A stretch of 36,652 bases of DNA from Sedimenticola sp. (GTDB lineage Bacteria > Pseudomonadota > Gammaproteobacteria > Chromatiales > Chromatiaceae), in contig JAMOLT010000023.1 of assembly GCA_027068915.1 (NCBI GenBank), forward strand, positions 1 to 36,652, given 5' to 3'. Of this stretch, positions 16,120 through 26,383 are shown in pieces. Below the pieces are notes generated by a model. The model was not told the DNA's origin. It saw only the letters and a list, made by a program, of their open reading frames with translations, and did no database searches. Both the position numbers and the translations under genes were made by a program. Numbering within the stretch: position 1 is the first letter of the stretch; each line of letters starts with the position of its first letter.

Positions 16120-17409
16120 TCAGTCTACGGTCGCTGCCGCCCGCGGTCGATTGCTGTCTTCACCACCAGTGTAGATAATATAGGGATCATTCTCGCCATC
16201 GATTACCAACTGGTCGATCACCACTTTGCTGACGTTTTCCATGGAAGGCAGGTCGTACATGATATCCAGCAACACATGCTCGAGGATGGTGCGCAAACCC
16301 CGGGCTCCGGTTTTTCTTTCCATGGCCTTGTGGGCGATGGAACGCAATGCGTCTTCACGGATTTCCAGCTCGGCGCCTTCCATCTCGAACAGGCGTTGAT
16401 ATTGTTTGATCAAGGCGTTCTTGGGCAAGGTCAGTATCTGTATCAGCGCATCTTCATCCAGCTCTTCCAGGGTTGCAACCACGGGCAGGCGACCAACGAA
16501 TTCCGGAATCAGGCCATAGCTGACCAGGTCTTCCGGTTCTACATCCCGCAACAGTTCGCCCACGCTACGGGTTTCATCTTTGGTGCGAATTTCGGCAGAA
16601 AAGCCGATGCCGCCTTTTTCAGAGCGATTGCGAATCACCTTGTCCAGCCCGGCAAATGCGCCTCCGACCACAAACAGGATCTTGCTGGTATCCACCTGGA
16701 GAAATTCCTGCTGGGGGTGCTTGCGCCCACCTTGGGGAGGAATGGAGGCAATGGTTCCTTCAATCAGCTTCAACAACGCCTGCTGCACACCTTCACCGGA
16801 CACGTCCCGGGTGATGGACGGGTTGTCCGACTTGCGGGAAATCTTGTCAATCTCGTCGATATAGACGATACCGGTCTGCGCCTTTTCCACATCGTAGTCA
16901 CATTTCTGCAACAGCTTCTGGATAATATTCTCTACATCCTCTCCGACATAACCTGCTTCTGTGAGGGTGGTGGCATCTGCAATGGTAAAGGGCACGTTCA
17001 ACATCCGCGCCAGGGTTTCCGCCAGCAGGGTCTTTCCGCAACCTGTCGGACCGATGAGCAACACGTTGGATTTGGCGATTTCCACTTCATCCTTGCCCGC
17101 CGAGGCGTCCATACGCTTGTAATGATTATAGACAGCAACGGAAAGTACGCGCTTCGCCTGATCCTGGCCAATCACATAGTTGTCCAGGCCGTCCTTGATT
17201 TCATGGGGCGTAGGCAATTTGGCAGCAGGACTGTCAGCACTTTCCTCCATTTCCTCACGGATGATGTCGTTACACAATTCCACACATTCATCACAGACAA
17301 AAACGGACGGGCCTGCAATCAGCTTCCTTACTTCGTGCTGGCTCTTGCCACAAAAAGAACAATACAGCAATTTGCCGTCGTCGCTTTTACCGTCGTTATT
17401 CTCACTCAT
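16120..17409 (-). CDS. clpX: ATP-dependent Clp protease ATPase subunit ClpX
   Basis: The 429-aa AAA+ unfoldase feeds substrates to ClpP. An N-terminal C4 zinc-binding domain uses Cys17, Cys20, Cys39 and Cys42. Walker A is GPTGCGKT and Walker [11 protein letters not shown], and the ClpP-contacting IGF loop is present as GGIGFSAE, with [20 protein letters not shown] beyond. Length is normal. It is separated from clpP by a 371-bp gap holding a palindromic element, and ends at a strong terminator, so clpX may be transcribed apart from lon. Confidence 0.98.
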   Translation of the reverse strand: MSENNDGKSDDGKLLYCSFCGKSQHEVRKLIAGPSVFVCDECVELCNDIIREEMEESADSPAAKLPTPHEIKDGLDNYVIGQDQAKRVLSVAVYNHYKRMDASAGKDEVEIAKSNVLLIGPTGCGKTLLAETLARMLNVPFTIADATTLTEAGYVGEDVENIIQKLLQKCDYDVEKAQTGIVYIDEIDKISRKSDNPSITRDVSGEGVQQALLKLIEGTIASIPPQGGRKHPQQEFLQVDTSKILFVVGGAFAGLDKVIRNRSEKGGIGFSAEIRTKDETRSVGELLRDVEPEDLVSYGLIPEFVGRLPVVATLEELDEDALIQILTLPKNALIKQYQRLFEMEGAELEIREDALRSIAHKAMERKTGARGLRTILEHVLLDIMYDLPSMENVSKVVIDQLVIDGENDPYIIYTGGEDSNRPRAAATVD

Positions 17410-17526
17410 GCTCGATGTCCTTGGAAATTCAGTCTCGCCATCCGGAAATACATATCTAATAATATCCCATCAACATAGGATAGCAACCCCGGAAATAGCG
17501 CGTGTGCTCTCAATAAAACAAATAAA

Positions 17527-17568
17527 GCCGGCCATCTCGGGGAAATAGCCGACCTCATCGAGGAAATA
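17527..17568. repeat. imperfect 21-bp tandem duplication between clpX and clpP
   Basis: Two adjacent 21-bp units, each running from GCCG(G/A)CC to GGAAATA, with several differences. It lies in the clpX leader; no function is evident. Confidence 0.55.
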
Positions 17569-17604
17569 TTAACCCAACAGCCGCATAAAGTATTGGAACC
17601 GAGG

Positions 17605-17724
17605 CTTGCTAGAGCGCGTAAAATAGCGGTGCGCGGAGCATTTTCTGGATCGTGGCGCACTTGATGAACCGTACGTGAGATCCAGAAAATGTGAGCACAT
17701 CGGTAGTTTGCGCGCTATAGCAAG
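17605..17724. mobile_element. MITE-like imperfect palindrome between clpP and clpX
   Basis: A 120-bp element has ends CTTGCTAGAGCGCG and CGCGCTATAGCAAG and inner arms CATTTTCTGGATC and GATCCAGAAAATG, giving about 47-bp imperfect arms around a central loop of roughly 25 nt. It is unlike the element at 6724-6908. The gap 17410-17780 holds no supported gene; this element and the 21-bp duplication are what I see there. Transcribed as part of clpP-clpX it would form a large hairpin in the messenger. Confidence 0.75.
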
Positions 17725-17780
17725 AGCGTCAGCGTCGTCAGACCAAGAAGTTATGCAGCAGTTGGTAATGCAAGGTCATC

Positions 17781-18428
17781 TCATTTTTGGGAACTGACGC
17801 CTTCGCCGCGTGCACCCAGCACCTCATCAATGAGGCCGTATTCCTTTGACTCTTCTGCACCCATAAAGTTGTCACGCTCGGTATCCTCCCCAATGGTTTC
17901 CAGGGACTGGCCGGTATGATTGGCGAGGATTTTATTTAGCTTTTCCCGAATCAACAGGATTTCCCGGGCGTGGATCTCGATATCCGTAGCCTGCCCCTGA
18001 TAACCACCGAGAGGCTGGTGGATCATCACCCGGGAATTCGGCAGACAAAAACGTTTGCCCTTTTCTCCCCCGGTAAGCAGCACAGCGCCCATGCTGGCGG
18101 CCTGACCGATGCACATGGTGCTGATGGCAGGGCGCACAAACTGCATGGTGTCATAGATGGCCATACCCGCCGTCACGGAACCACCGGGAGAATTGATATA
18201 CAGGTGGATGTCCTTGTCGGGATTTTCCGATTCCAGAAACAGCAGCTGAGCCACAATCAGGTTGGCCATGTGATCCTCTACCGGGCCTACGCAAAAGACC
18301 ACGCGCTCCTTGAGCAGGCGTGAGTAAATGTCGTAGGCGCGCTCGCCTCGCGGCGTCTGTTCCACGACCATGGGCACCAGCCCCAGGTTCATGGGGTCGG
18401 AATGGCCTTCCTGGTGTTTATCCCACAT
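17781..18428 (-). CDS. clpP: ATP-dependent Clp protease proteolytic subunit
   Basis: The 215-aa serine protease forms the ClpP tetradecamer used by ClpX. The catalytic triad is Ser112 in GQAASMGA, His137 in MIHQPLGG and Asp186 in [35 protein letters not shown] is the family N-terminus. An alternative start is Met13. It follows tig after 12 nt, the classic tig-clpP arrangement. Confidence 0.98.
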   Translation of the reverse strand: MWDKHQEGHSDPMNLGLVPMVVEQTPRGERAYDIYSRLLKERVVFCVGPVEDHMANLIVAQLLFLESENPDKDIHLYINSPGGSVTAGMAIYDTMQFVRPAISTMCIGQAASMGAVLLTGGEKGKRFCLPNSRVMIHQPLGGYQGQATDIEIHAREILLIREKLNKILANHTGQSLETIGEDTERDNFMGAEESKEYGLIDEVLGARGEGVSSQK

Positions 18429-18440
18429 AGATTTGCTCTC

Positions 18441-19742
18441 TTAGCTCTTGCTATTCAACAGTTCATCAAAAGACAGTTTTTCATCTTCGACCTTGGCCTG
18501 CTGCAGAATCAGATCGACCACCTGGTCTTCCAGCACCACATTCTCTACAGAGGCACGGGCCTGGGCATTTTCCTTATACCAGTCAAGAATTTCCTGTGGA
18601 TCTTCAAACGTGGATGCCTGCTCGGCAATCACCTCGTCCACGCGGTTTTGATCAACTTCCATTTCGTTCTTGCGCATGATCTCACCAACCAGCAGGCCCA
18701 GTTTTACCCGCCTTTCCGCCTGGGGTTCAAACATGCTCAATGGCAGATCCATGGTGCTTTGCTGACCAGATTGAGACATCTCCTGTTGGGTTTGTTGCTT
18801 GAGCGCGGCAGCTTCCTGTGAAACCATGGCGGAAGGAGCTTTAATGTCGTTTGCCGCCAGCAGGGCGTCCATAACCTGCTCCTTGGTGCGCCCCTTGACC
18901 TTCTGCCGCACCTCGCGATCCATATTATCGCGGATTTCCTTACGCAAGCTTTCCTCGGTGCCATCTTCTACGCCCAGAGACTTGACAAATTCCTCATCGA
19001 CCTCTGGAAGTTTTGGCTCTGAGACAACCTTGACTTCTACATTAAAGGTTGCATCCTTGCCCGCCAGATGCTCTACCCGGTAATCATCCGGGAATTTCAG
19101 CTCCAGCACTGGCTTGTCGCCAGCTTTTGCACCAACCAGGCCTTCCTCAAAACCAGGAACCATGGTATCGGAACCGAGCACCAGGGGGATATCGCTGGCA
19201 GTTCCGCCCTCAAAGGCTTCACCATCCATGATGCCAGTAAAATCAATGGTGACACGATCATCATTCTTGGCTCCACGATCCACATCGATCCACTCGGTAC
19301 GCTGCTGGCGCAGTTTCTCGATCATGCTGTCCACATCAGCGTCCTGCACTTCCGTCACAGGGCGCTTGATTTCCAGCGCAGACAACTCCGCCACTTCCAG
19401 CTCTGGCATGACTTCAAAAGTTGCGGTATAGGCCAGACCGCCATCAGCTTCGTCTTCCCGCAGCTCAATGCTGGGTTCGCCAACAGGCTGCAGACTCTCC
19501 TGAGTGGCCGCCTCATAGAAGCTGGATTGAATGAGTTCACCATAAGCATCCTGTCGAACCTGCTCGCCGTAACGCTGTTTGACCACGCGCAAGGGCACTT
19601 TGCCGGGGCGGAAACCGTCCATTCTCACAGTACGCGCCGCTTCCTTCAGCTTGGCGTCAACCAGTTCGTTTACTTTGTCTGCAGGCAGGTTAACCAATAG
19701 ACGTTTTACCAGGCCCTCACCTGATTCAACAGATACTTGCAT
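18441..19742 (-). CDS. tig: trigger factor
   Basis: The 433-aa ribosome-bound chaperone has the ribosome-docking signature GFRPGKVP near residue 45, an FKBP-type prolyl isomerase domain (DRVTIDFTG to the FNVEVKVV strand, about 160-240) and a helical C-terminal arm domain. I start at ATG 19740-19742 (MQVSVESGEG), preceded at 9 nt by GGAG; the open frame continues upstream toward tRNA-Leu but that part is not homologous. The tRNA-Leu gene lies 75 nt upstream on the same strand. Confidence 0.97.
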   Translation of the reverse strand: MQVSVESGEGLVKRLLVNLPADKVNELVDAKLKEAARTVRMDGFRPGKVPLRVVKQRYGEQVRQDAYGELIQSSFYEAATQESLQPVGEPSIELREDEADGGLAYTATFEVMPELEVAELSALEIKRPVTEVQDADVDSMIEKLRQQRTEWIDVDRGAKNDDRVTIDFTGIMDGEAFEGGTASDIPLVLGSDTMVPGFEEGLVGAKAGDKPVLELKFPDDYRVEHLAGKDATFNVEVKVVSEPKLPEVDEEFVKSLGVEDGTEESLRKEIRDNMDREVRQKVKGRTKEQVMDALLAANDIKAPSAMVSQEAAALKQQTQQEMSQSGQQSTMDLPLSMFEPQAERRVKLGLLVGEIMRKNEMEVDQNRVDEVIAEQASTFEDPQEILDWYKENAQARASVENVVLEDQVVDLILQQAKVEDEKLSFDELLNSKS

Positions 19743-19817
19743 TGAAACAATCTCCGACAGTGTTGTCTGTCTGTTAAAAGTCAAGGGCGCATCCACATGG
19801 ATAACGCCCGTCTTGTC

Positions 19818-19902
<85 letters not shown>

Positions 19903-20168
19903 TTCTTTGCAGCAACCCCGAATAGATGCGGAAATGCTCCTATAATGTACAATAATATATGCCCAACAACCATCAAGTCATTGAAATCACTGAAAACCGG
20001 CGCAACGAGCCAGTCTTTGGCAAAAGCTTTTCCGCCCGTGCGAGACGCACCGATTCAAGCCATACGCCCAGTGAACGCGCTATTATACACAAACTGGAGA
20101 AATGACACCCCGCAGAACGATGCCCCAAAAACCACGGGCTTGCAGGAACCCGGGAATGCCGGATCAGA

Positions 20169-22004
20169 TCAGGGAATGGGAGAATTCGTACCGGTACGGG
20201 ACAAAAGCAATGCCTCTACCGAACTGGCATACCAGAAGGGGTTGCCCTGCACCGCCAGCCGGGTGGCTGGCGCCAGTTTCTGTGCCTGGCTGCGCAGCTG
20301 CGCATTTTCCGCTGCCAGGGACAGACGCATGATGATGGCCGCAGCCGCAGGCAGGGCGCCGTCTTCTTGTGCCTGAACCGAAGGCATCCCCGGCAGCAAG
20401 GCGCGGGAACTGCTGAGCCAGCCCTTGTCGGTATAGAAATCCCGCCATGCCACGATCAGCAGCTCATCTGCCAGTCGCCCGTCATTCCTGTTCCCCGAAA
20501 TTTCCGCCCACTGCTTCAATCCCCGGGCAACATAGGCATAATCTGCAAGAGATGCCTGCCCCACGGGCTTGCCCTCATGTACTGCCCGATACAGTTGTTT
20601 CCCATTCCAGAGCTGTTTGACCAGATAGTTGCGCAGCTTTTCTCCGGCATCGAGAAATTTTGGGGCATCAAGCTGCCGGGCCCCCTGTGACAGGGCTGTC
20701 AACATAAGGCCATTCCAGCCTGCCAGACGCTTGTCATCTACGGGCAGGTTGCGTTTGCTGCGTGCCGCCAGCAGCAACTGCCGTGCCTGCTGCAGCTGTT
20801 TGCGAACTTCCACCACCGGTCGACTTCGGGATCTGGCCAGCTCTTCCACAGAAACGCTTTGCATGGGCAATACACCTTCCGGCCTGCTGTCAAACCCCTT
20901 CAACTGCCAGTATTTCCGGGCCAGTTCCCACTGCTCTCCCTGAAGCAACTGCTGAAGTTCTGCTTCCTTCCACAGGTAATAGGCTCCCTCAACACCCTTG
21001 TCATCCACAGCGGAAAAGCTGGCTACGCAGGCATCTCCGTTGCACATTTCCCGAACGGCAAAGGACAGGGTGTTCCTGGCCACCTCCGCATAAGCGGGTT
21101 CCTTGAACACTTCGGCGGCGCGCAGATACAAGCTCGCCAGCAACGCCTGAGTGTAGAGCATCTTTTCGTAGTGCGGCGTTTGCCAGTCCGGATCAACCGT
21201 GTAGCGGAAGAAGCCACCAGCCAGGTGATCCCGAAGCCCTTTCCGGGCCATGTAATCCAGGGTCAGGCGCAGAAAGTGCGCCAGAGATTCGTTCGGCTCA
21301 CGCGCCTGAATTTCCAGCATGGTGGACAATTGCGGAGTCATGGGAAAACGGTTTTGCTGGCCGAATCCTCCAGCCATCTCGTCTGCCATCGCCATGGCGG
21401 CTTCGAGAAATTTCTGCTGCAGTTCTTTCCCGGACAGGGGGGCGCCCGGTGTTGCAGACTGGCGCTGGCGTACCAGCTCATCCAGCGCCTGTCGCGCAAG
21501 CCCGGTTACCTGCACCTTTTCTGCATGCCACATCTTCTGCAGCCTGCCCAGCAGCACCCGGAACTGCTCTGCCGGCACATAGGTCAGGCCGGCCAGCGGA
21601 TAACCTTCCGGGGTCAGGAACACATTCAGGGGCCAGCCCGCGTGCCCCTGGGTGCGCTGCACAAAATCGATCAGGTGTTCATCCAGGGCGGGATTGAGTT
21701 CCCGGTCTATTTTCACCGGGATGAACCAGGTATTCAGCAACTCGGCTATGGCTGTATTCTGGTAACTCTCCCGCTGCATGACATGGCACCAGTGGCAGGC
21801 AAAATAGCCGCTGGAAATGAACAGCAATTTGCCTTCTTTTTTTGCCAGTGCCAGGGTTTGCGCATTCCATGCCTGCCAATGCACCGGATCGTCTCCATGC
21901 ATTGCCAGATAAGGGGAAGGATTGTTTGCCAGCTGGTTTTGCAGCGCAAGAGCCGGAAGGCTGACAAAACACAGCAACAATCCCCATAATCCTTTTTTTA
22001 ACAC
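20169..22004 (-). CDS. exported thioredoxin-domain protein (DUF255 / YyaL-like)
   Basis: The 611-aa protein has a signal peptide (MLKKGLWGLLLCFVSLPALA), then the DUF255 thioredoxin-like domain with NPSPYLAMHGDDPVHWQAW, the redox motif CHWCHVM at about residues 70-76 and QGHAGWPLNVFLTPEGYPL. The rest resembles the alpha/alpha barrel of the same family (YFRYTVDPDWQTPHYEKMLYTQALL, NLPVDDKRLAGWNGLML). Members without a signal peptide are known, so this one probably works in the periplasm. It lies downstream of tatC on the same strand, separated by a REP palindrome. The exact activity is unknown. Confidence 0.9.
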   Translation of the reverse strand: MLKKGLWGLLLCFVSLPALALQNQLANNPSPYLAMHGDDPVHWQAWNAQTLALAKKEGKLLFISSGYFACHWCHVMQRESYQNTAIAELLNTWFIPVKIDRELNPALDEHLIDFVQRTQGHAGWPLNVFLTPEGYPLAGLTYVPAEQFRVLLGRLQKMWHAEKVQVTGLARQALDELVRQRQSATPGAPLSGKELQQKFLEAAMAMADEMAGGFGQQNRFPMTPQLSTMLEIQAREPNESLAHFLRLTLDYMARKGLRDHLAGGFFRYTVDPDWQTPHYEKMLYTQALLASLYLRAAEVFKEPAYAEVARNTLSFAVREMCNGDACVASFSAVDDKGVEGAYYLWKEAELQQLLQGEQWELARKYWQLKGFDSRPEGVLPMQSVSVEELARSRSRPVVEVRKQLQQARQLLLAARSKRNLPVDDKRLAGWNGLMLTALSQGARQLDAPKFLDAGEKLRNYLVKQLWNGKQLYRAVHEGKPVGQASLADYAYVARGLKQWAEISGNRNDGRLADELLIVAWRDFYTDKGWLSSSRALLPGMPSVQAQEDGALPAAAAIIMRLSLAAENAQLRSQAQKLAPATRLAVQGNPFWYASSVEALLLSRTGTNSPIP

Positions 22005-22027
22005 TTTGGGCGCCTTTGGCTCAATTT

Positions 22028-22053
22028 GTCATCCCGGCACAGGCCGGAATGAC
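22028..22053. repeat. REP-like intergenic palindrome, copy 2
   Basis: GTCATCCCGGC-ACA-GGCCGGAATGAC pairs along its length with one wobble. It matches the copy at 257-280. It lies between the tatC stop and the DUF255 gene, where such elements often stabilise upstream messenger. Confidence 0.75.
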
Positions 22054-22127
22054 GCGAAAGGACTTGCTCAGGGCTTTCTTTGCATCCGAACAACAGTATG
22101 GGAGAGAAGTGTCCGGATCGATAGAAT

Positions 22128-23225
22128 TTAGTCATCAAGCTGGGAAAGTATATTTTTCGCCACGACTATTTGCTCATCATTCCCTTCCACCAGCACTTCA
22201 TAGAGCAGTTTGCGGGCAGCGTCAAAATCCATATCTTCACGCAAACGGCTGATGCGCTGCAGCTTTCTGTCCACCTCATTTTCCACATCCGGCTCTTTGT
22301 GCCAACTCGCCTCTTCCGCATCCAGCTCGGCTTCGAGACGATCCAGCTCGGCTTCCATCTCTGCATCGGAAAGGGGCTTGAAGTCCTCATCATTCTTTTC
22401 GGCATGCACCGGGGGCGTGGCGACGCTGGCGGCGGCAGTTGTCTCTGTCAGGTGGCTTTCCTCTTCCTCTTCCTCATCTTCGTCCTGCTCATCCTTGTCA
22501 CGCACAAAGAAACGGGAGAGAACAATGCCTGCCTCGAACAATATCCACATGGGTAATGCCAACAGGGTCTGGGAAATGATGTCCGGTGGCGTCAGCAGCA
22601 TGCCAATGACGAATGCACCGACAATGACATAGGGACGCTTTCCGGAAAGCTTTTTTGGCGTGGTCATGCCCATCCATACCAGCAAAATTGTGGCGATGGG
22701 AATCTCAAAGGCAAAACCAAAGGCAAAGAACAGCGTCAGGACAAAGTCCAGGTAATGACTAATGTCAGTCATTACCGCCACGCCTTCCGGCGCCATGCCG
22801 GTCAGAAACCGGAAAACCAGAGGAAAAACAATAAAGTAGGCAAATGCAACGCCCACATAGAATAGCACTACGCTGGAAGCAAGCAGCGGCATGGCAAGGC
22901 GTTTTTCATGCTGATACAGCCCCGGGGCAACAAACCCCCAAAGCTGATAGAGCAGGTAAGGCATAGACAGGAACACGGCCGCTACCAGGCTGAGCTTAAA
23001 AGGCGTCAGAAAAGGCGATGCCACCTGGGTGGCGATCATGCTGGTGCCCTCGGGCAACACGGCCATGAGGGGTTGGGCAATAAAATGATAGATGTCGTTG
23101 CCGAAAGGGAACAGCGCCAGGAACACCACCAGCACCACCAGCACGGCGCGCAACAAACGGTCGCGCAACTCCAGCAGGTGGGACATGAGCGGCTGCTCCA
23201 TGCCAGAAGAGGCGTTATCCATCAT
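22128..23225 (-). CDS. tatC: Tat translocase subunit TatC with long acidic, FimV-C-like extension
   Basis: Residues 12-241 are a normal six-span Tat[36 protein letters not shown] and [10 protein letters not shown]. TatC with TatB recognises twin-arginine precursors. The protein then continues to residue 365, about 110 longer than usual: an acidic linker ([15 protein letters not shown]), a Glu/Asp-rich coiled segment (285-305), and residues 318-363, [30 protein letters not shown], which strongly resemble the C-terminal motif of FimV/HubP proteins. No frameshift is needed. The start overlaps the tatB stop (ATGA); a second ATG follows at once. Confidence 0.95.
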   Translation of the reverse strand: MMDNASSGMEQPLMSHLLELRDRLLRAVLVVLVVFLALFPFGNDIYHFIAQPLMAVLPEGTSMIATQVASPFLTPFKLSLVAAVFLSMPYLLYQLWGFVAPGLYQHEKRLAMPLLASSVVLFYVGVAFAYFIVFPLVFRFLTGMAPEGVAVMTDISHYLDFVLTLFFAFGFAFEIPIATILLVWMGMTTPKKLSGKRPYVIVGAFVIGMLLTPPDIISQTLLALPMWILFEAGIVLSRFFVRDKDEQDEDEEEEEESHLTETTAAASVATPPVHAEKNDEDFKPLSDAEMEAELDRLEAELDAEEASWHKEPDVENEVDRKLQRISRLREDMDFDAARKLLYEVLVEGNDEQIVVAKNILSQLDD

Positions 23226-23587
23226 TTGGTGTCTGTTGTCGGGTGCTCTGACGTCATCGACGAACCAGATTCATCTTCAACCCTAACCGAGTCGCCAGCC
23301 TGCTCTACAACCGATTGGGTTTCCTGCTTGATATCGTTGAGTGCGGCACGGGTGTCGTCCAGAATTTCATGCACGGAAGCCGCCCCTGTTTGTTCTTTCA
23401 GCACTCGCTTCAGTTCTTCGGCCTTGAGCTCTTTCTCTATGTCAGCCTTGACTGAACCAAGCATCTTGCGCCCACGCCCAACCCACAGGCCAACCGTGCG
23501 CACAACTTTTGGCAGGCGCTCGGGGCCAACCACCAGTAACGCCACCACAGATATCAGCAGCAGTTCAAAAAAACCTACGTCAAACAT
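23222..23587 (-). CDS. tatB: Tat translocase subunit TatB
   Basis: The 121-aa protein has the TatB N-terminus [26 protein letters not shown]: one membrane span ending in the conserved G-P-E-R-L-P hinge, then an amphipathic helix ([16 protein letters not shown]) and a charged tail. It works with TatC in the receptor complex. It is 15 bp after tatA and overlaps tatC. Confidence 0.97.
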   Translation of the reverse strand: MFDVGFFELLLISVVALLVVGPERLPKVVRTVGLWVGRGRKMLGSVKADIEKELKAEELKRVLKEQTGAASVHEILDDTRAALNDIKQETQSVVEQAGDSVRVEDESGSSMTSEHPTTDTK

Positions 23588-23602
23588 AGAAGACGCTCCC
23601 TA

Positions 23603-23845
23603 TCAGGAGTCTGCCTTGTCTTTTTCTCGGGTAGCTTCGCCTTCAATAATGGTTTCTTCCTTTGAAACATCGGCAATCTTGTCCTTGTCCTTTTCCTTCT
23701 CGCCATCACCCACGGCTTTCTTGAACCCTTTGAAGGCAGTACCCAGATCAGAACCCATGTTACGCAAACGCTTGGTGCCAAACAGCAGCAACACGATTAC
23801 CAGTACGATCAACAATTGCCAGATACTGATTCCACCAAAACCCAT
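23603..23845 (-). CDS. tatA: Tat translocase subunit TatA
   Basis: The 80-aa protein has one membrane span ([16 protein letters not shown]), the [24 protein letters not shown] hinge and amphipathic helix of TatA, and a charged tail. TatA oligomers form the protein-conducting element. It starts the tatABC group 73 bp after hisE, with no terminator visible between, so his and tat genes may share a transcript. Confidence 0.97.
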   Translation of the reverse strand: MGFGGISIWQLLIVLVIVLLLFGTKRLRNMGSDLGTAFKGFKKAVGDGEKEKDKDKIADVSKEETIIEGEATREKDKADS

Positions 23846-23918
23846 AACTCAATCTCCAAAAAAAGTAATCTCGTCGTGGCCGCATCCGACCCCGACAGCA
23901 TCAATAGTGCATGATAGC

Positions 23919-24239
23919 CTATTCAGGCTTCCGGCTGGCTTTTTCTTCCAGACCAGAAAGACCAAAACGTCGCTCCAGTTCTTTCATCACATCGTCCGGC
24001 CCCAGTCCGGCATGGGCCAGCAGCACCATGCTGTGAAACCACAGGTCTGCGGTTTCATAGACGATCTTGTCCTTGTCACCGTCCTTGGCCGCCATCACGG
24101 TTTCTGTGGCTTCTTCCCCGATTTTCTTGAGAATGGCATCCAGTCCCTTGTGATATAAACCAGCCACATAGGAACTGTCCGGCGCTGCCGATTTGCGTTC
24201 CTCCAGCACCTGCGCCAGTTGTTGCAAGGTATCCGCCAT
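23919..24239 (-). CDS. hisE: phosphoribosyl-ATP pyrophosphatase
   Basis: The 106-aa protein matches stand-alone His[48 protein letters not shown], and the metal-site region [19 protein letters not shown]. It hydrolyses phosphoribosyl-ATP to phosphoribosyl-AMP. Its ATG overlaps the hisF stop as TAATG. In related operons hisI commonly lies between hisF and hisE, but here it does not. Confidence 0.96.
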   Translation of the reverse strand: MADTLQQLAQVLEERKSAAPDSSYVAGLYHKGLDAILKKIGEEATETVMAAKDGDKDKIVYETADLWFHSMVLLAHAGLGPDDVMKELERRFGLSGLEEKASRKPE

Positions 24240-25000
24240 TACAATCGTACCTCCACGCCTTGTTCCGCCATAAACCGTTTGGCTTCGCCGACGCTGTATT
24301 CCGCAAAATGAAAAATGGATGCTGCCAGCACTGCGTCAGCTCCGCCTTCTTTGACGCCATCGACCAGGTGCTGCAGGTTGCCCACACCACCGGAAGCAAT
24401 AACCGGAATGGTGACAGCCTCCGCCACGGCGCGGGTCAGTCGGTTGTCGAATCCGATCTTGGTGCCGTCCCTGTCCATGCTGGTGAGCAGGATTTCTCCA
24501 GCACCGTAGTCAGTCATCTTTCTCGCCCATTCGATGGCGTCGATACCCGTTGGTTTGCGCCCGCCGTGGGTGAAAATCTCCCACTTTCCCTCATCCACGG
24601 ATTTGGCGTCGATCGCCACCACGATGGCCTGGGAGCCGATACTGTCAGCAGCTTCCTTTACGAATTCGGGATTGAATACGGCTGCAGTATTGATGGCCAC
24701 CTTGTCGGCACCGGCCATGAGCATGCGTTTGACATCCTCCACCTTGCGGATGCCGCCGCCCACGGTCAAAGGGATAAACACTTCCGAGGCCACCTGCTCT
24801 ACCACATGCACGATAGTCTCGCGGTTATCGGAGCTGGCGGTGATGTCCAGGAAGGTGATTTCGTCTGCGCCTTCCTCATTATAGCGCCGCGCCACTTCCA
24901 CCGGATCGCCGGCATCGCGGATATCCACGAACTGTACGCCCTTGACCACACGGCCATTATCTACGTCCAGGCAGGGAATGATGCGTTTTGCCAGCCCCAT
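24239..25000 (-). CDS. hisF: imidazole glycerol phosphate synthase, cyclase subunit
   Basis: The 253-aa beta/alpha barrel has [18 protein letters not shown] with the first catalytic Asp, DIVTASSD-like FLDITAS, and the second catalytic Asp in [14 protein letters not shown]. With HisH it makes imidazole glycerol phosphate and AICAR from PRFAR and glutamine-derived ammonia. One base separates it from hisA. Confidence 0.98.
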   Translation of the reverse strand: MGLAKRIIPCLDVDNGRVVKGVQFVDIRDAGDPVEVARRYNEEGADEITFLDITASSDNRETIVHVVEQVASEVFIPLTVGGGIRKVEDVKRMLMAGADKVAINTAAVFNPEFVKEAADSIGSQAIVVAIDAKSVDEGKWEIFTHGGRKPTGIDAIEWARKMTDYGAGEILLTSMDRDGTKIGFDNRLTRAVAEAVTIPVIASGGVGNLQHLVDGVKEGGADAVLAASIFHFAEYSVGEAKRFMAEQGVEVRL

Positions 25001-25001
25001 G

Positions 25002-25739
25002 TCAGCAGCTCAGTTGATCCGCCAGCTTCTGGCCTTCGGCAAAATCCAGACTGCCTTCATAGATGGCCCGCCCGGTAATAGCACCGACGATGTTGCCGGT
25101 ATCCGCCTGGCACAGGGCTTCAACATCCCTCAGGTTGGTGATTCCACCCGAAGCGATAACAGGAATGCGAATGGCATTGGCAAGACTGGTTGTCGCCTCG
25201 ATATTACAGCCTGTCATCATGCCGTCACGGCCGATATCGGTATAAACAATGGCGGATACGCCATCGTCCTCAAAACGCCTGGCCAGTTCGGTGACTTCCT
25301 GATCCGTCACTTCCGCCCAGCCGTTGATGGCCACCATGCCGTCTTTGGCGTCCAGCCCCACGATGATATGACCGGGAAAAACCTTACAGGCACTGGCGAC
25401 AAATTGCGGATCTTTCACCGCCTGGGTGCCAATGATGCAGTAGCTGACGCCTGCCTGCAGATAGGCTTCGATAGTCGCTTCATCACGAATCCCACCACCT
25501 ACCTGTATGGGCAGATCCGGATATCTGGCGGCGATATCCCGGATGGCATCACCATTCACCGGTTCACCGGCAAAGGCGCCATTCAGATCCACCAGATGCA
25601 GGCGGCGGGCACCAGCATCCACCCAGCGCCCGGCCATCTCCACGGGCTGACCGGAGAATACGGTATCGTCTTCCATCCTCCCCTGTTTCAGGCGCACACA
25701 CTGGCCGTCTTTCAAATCAATTGCGGGTATCAGCAGCAT
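25002..25739 (-). CDS. hisA: ProFAR isomerase
   Basis: The 245-aa beta/alpha barrel starts [19 protein letters not shown] with the first catalytic Asp and has the second in [14 protein letters not shown]. It isomerises ProFAR to PRFAR in histidine synthesis. Its start overlaps the hisH end by 10 nt. Confidence 0.98.
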   Translation of the reverse strand: MLLIPAIDLKDGQCVRLKQGRMEDDTVFSGQPVEMAGRWVDAGARRLHLVDLNGAFAGEPVNGDAIRDIAARYPDLPIQVGGGIRDEATIEAYLQAGVSYCIIGTQAVKDPQFVASACKVFPGHIIVGLDAKDGMVAINGWAEVTDQEVTELARRFEDDGVSAIVYTDIGRDGMMTGCNIEATTSLANAIRIPVIASGGITNLRDVEALCQADTGNIVGAITGRAIYEGSLDFAEGQKLADQLSC

Positions 25740-26383
25740 TGTTCTGGCTTCCAGTTTACAAAATTTTTCAACAGACGCAGGCCGACGTCTGCACTCTTCT
25801 CCGGGTGAAACTGCGTGGCAAACAAATTGCCCCTGGCGATGGCGCTGACGAATTCCACACCATATTCCGTCGTGGCGGCAACCAGGGGCTTGTCTTCAGG
25901 CACCACATGGTAGCTATGCACGAAATAAAAGCGGGCGCCATCCTCGATGCCTTCCCACAAGGGGTGCTGCTGCCTTTGATTTACCTGGTTCCAGCCCATG
26001 TGGGGAATCTTCAGGGACAGGCTGTTGTCGCCAGGCATGTCCGCTGCAAAATGCTGTACCTTTCCCGGAAAAATCTCCAGCAGCTCCGTACCGTCATTTT
26101 CCTCGCTGAAACCCATAAGCACCTGCAAGCCCATGCAGATCCCCAGAAATGGCTTGCGCTGCACCGCCTCGCGCACCTCACGGTTCAAATGGTGCTCACC
26201 AATGGCTACCATGCAGTCACGCGCCGCGCCCTGACCGGGAAAAACAATGCGGTCTGCGCCCTTGATCCACTCATGATCATCCGTCACGCATACCTGGGCA
26301 TCAGGTGCCACATGCTCAATCGCTTTGGATACCGAGCGCAGATTGCCCATGCCATAATCCAGTACAGCAATCTTCTGAACCAC
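25730..26383 (-). CDS. hisH: imidazole glycerol phosphate synthase, glutamine amidotransferase subunit
   Basis: The 217-aa class I amidotransferase has the nucleophile Cys in [11 protein letters not shown] and the His/Glu pair in TQFHPEKS, with [14 protein letters not shown] at the start. It supplies ammonia to HisF. The start codon is GTG, overlapping the hisB TAG by one base. The C-terminus ends in two cysteines, which is unusual but unlikely to matter. Confidence 0.98.
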   Translation of the reverse strand: MVQKIAVLDYGMGNLRSVSKAIEHVAPDAQVCVTDDHEWIKGADRIVFPGQGAARDCMVAIGEHHLNREVREAVQRKPFLGICMGLQVLMGFSEENDGTELLEIFPGKVQHFAADMPGDNSLSLKIPHMGWNQVNQRQQHPLWEGIEDGARFYFVHSYHVVPEDKPLVAATTEYGVEFVSAIARGNLFATQFHPEKSADVGLRLLKNFVNWKPEQCC

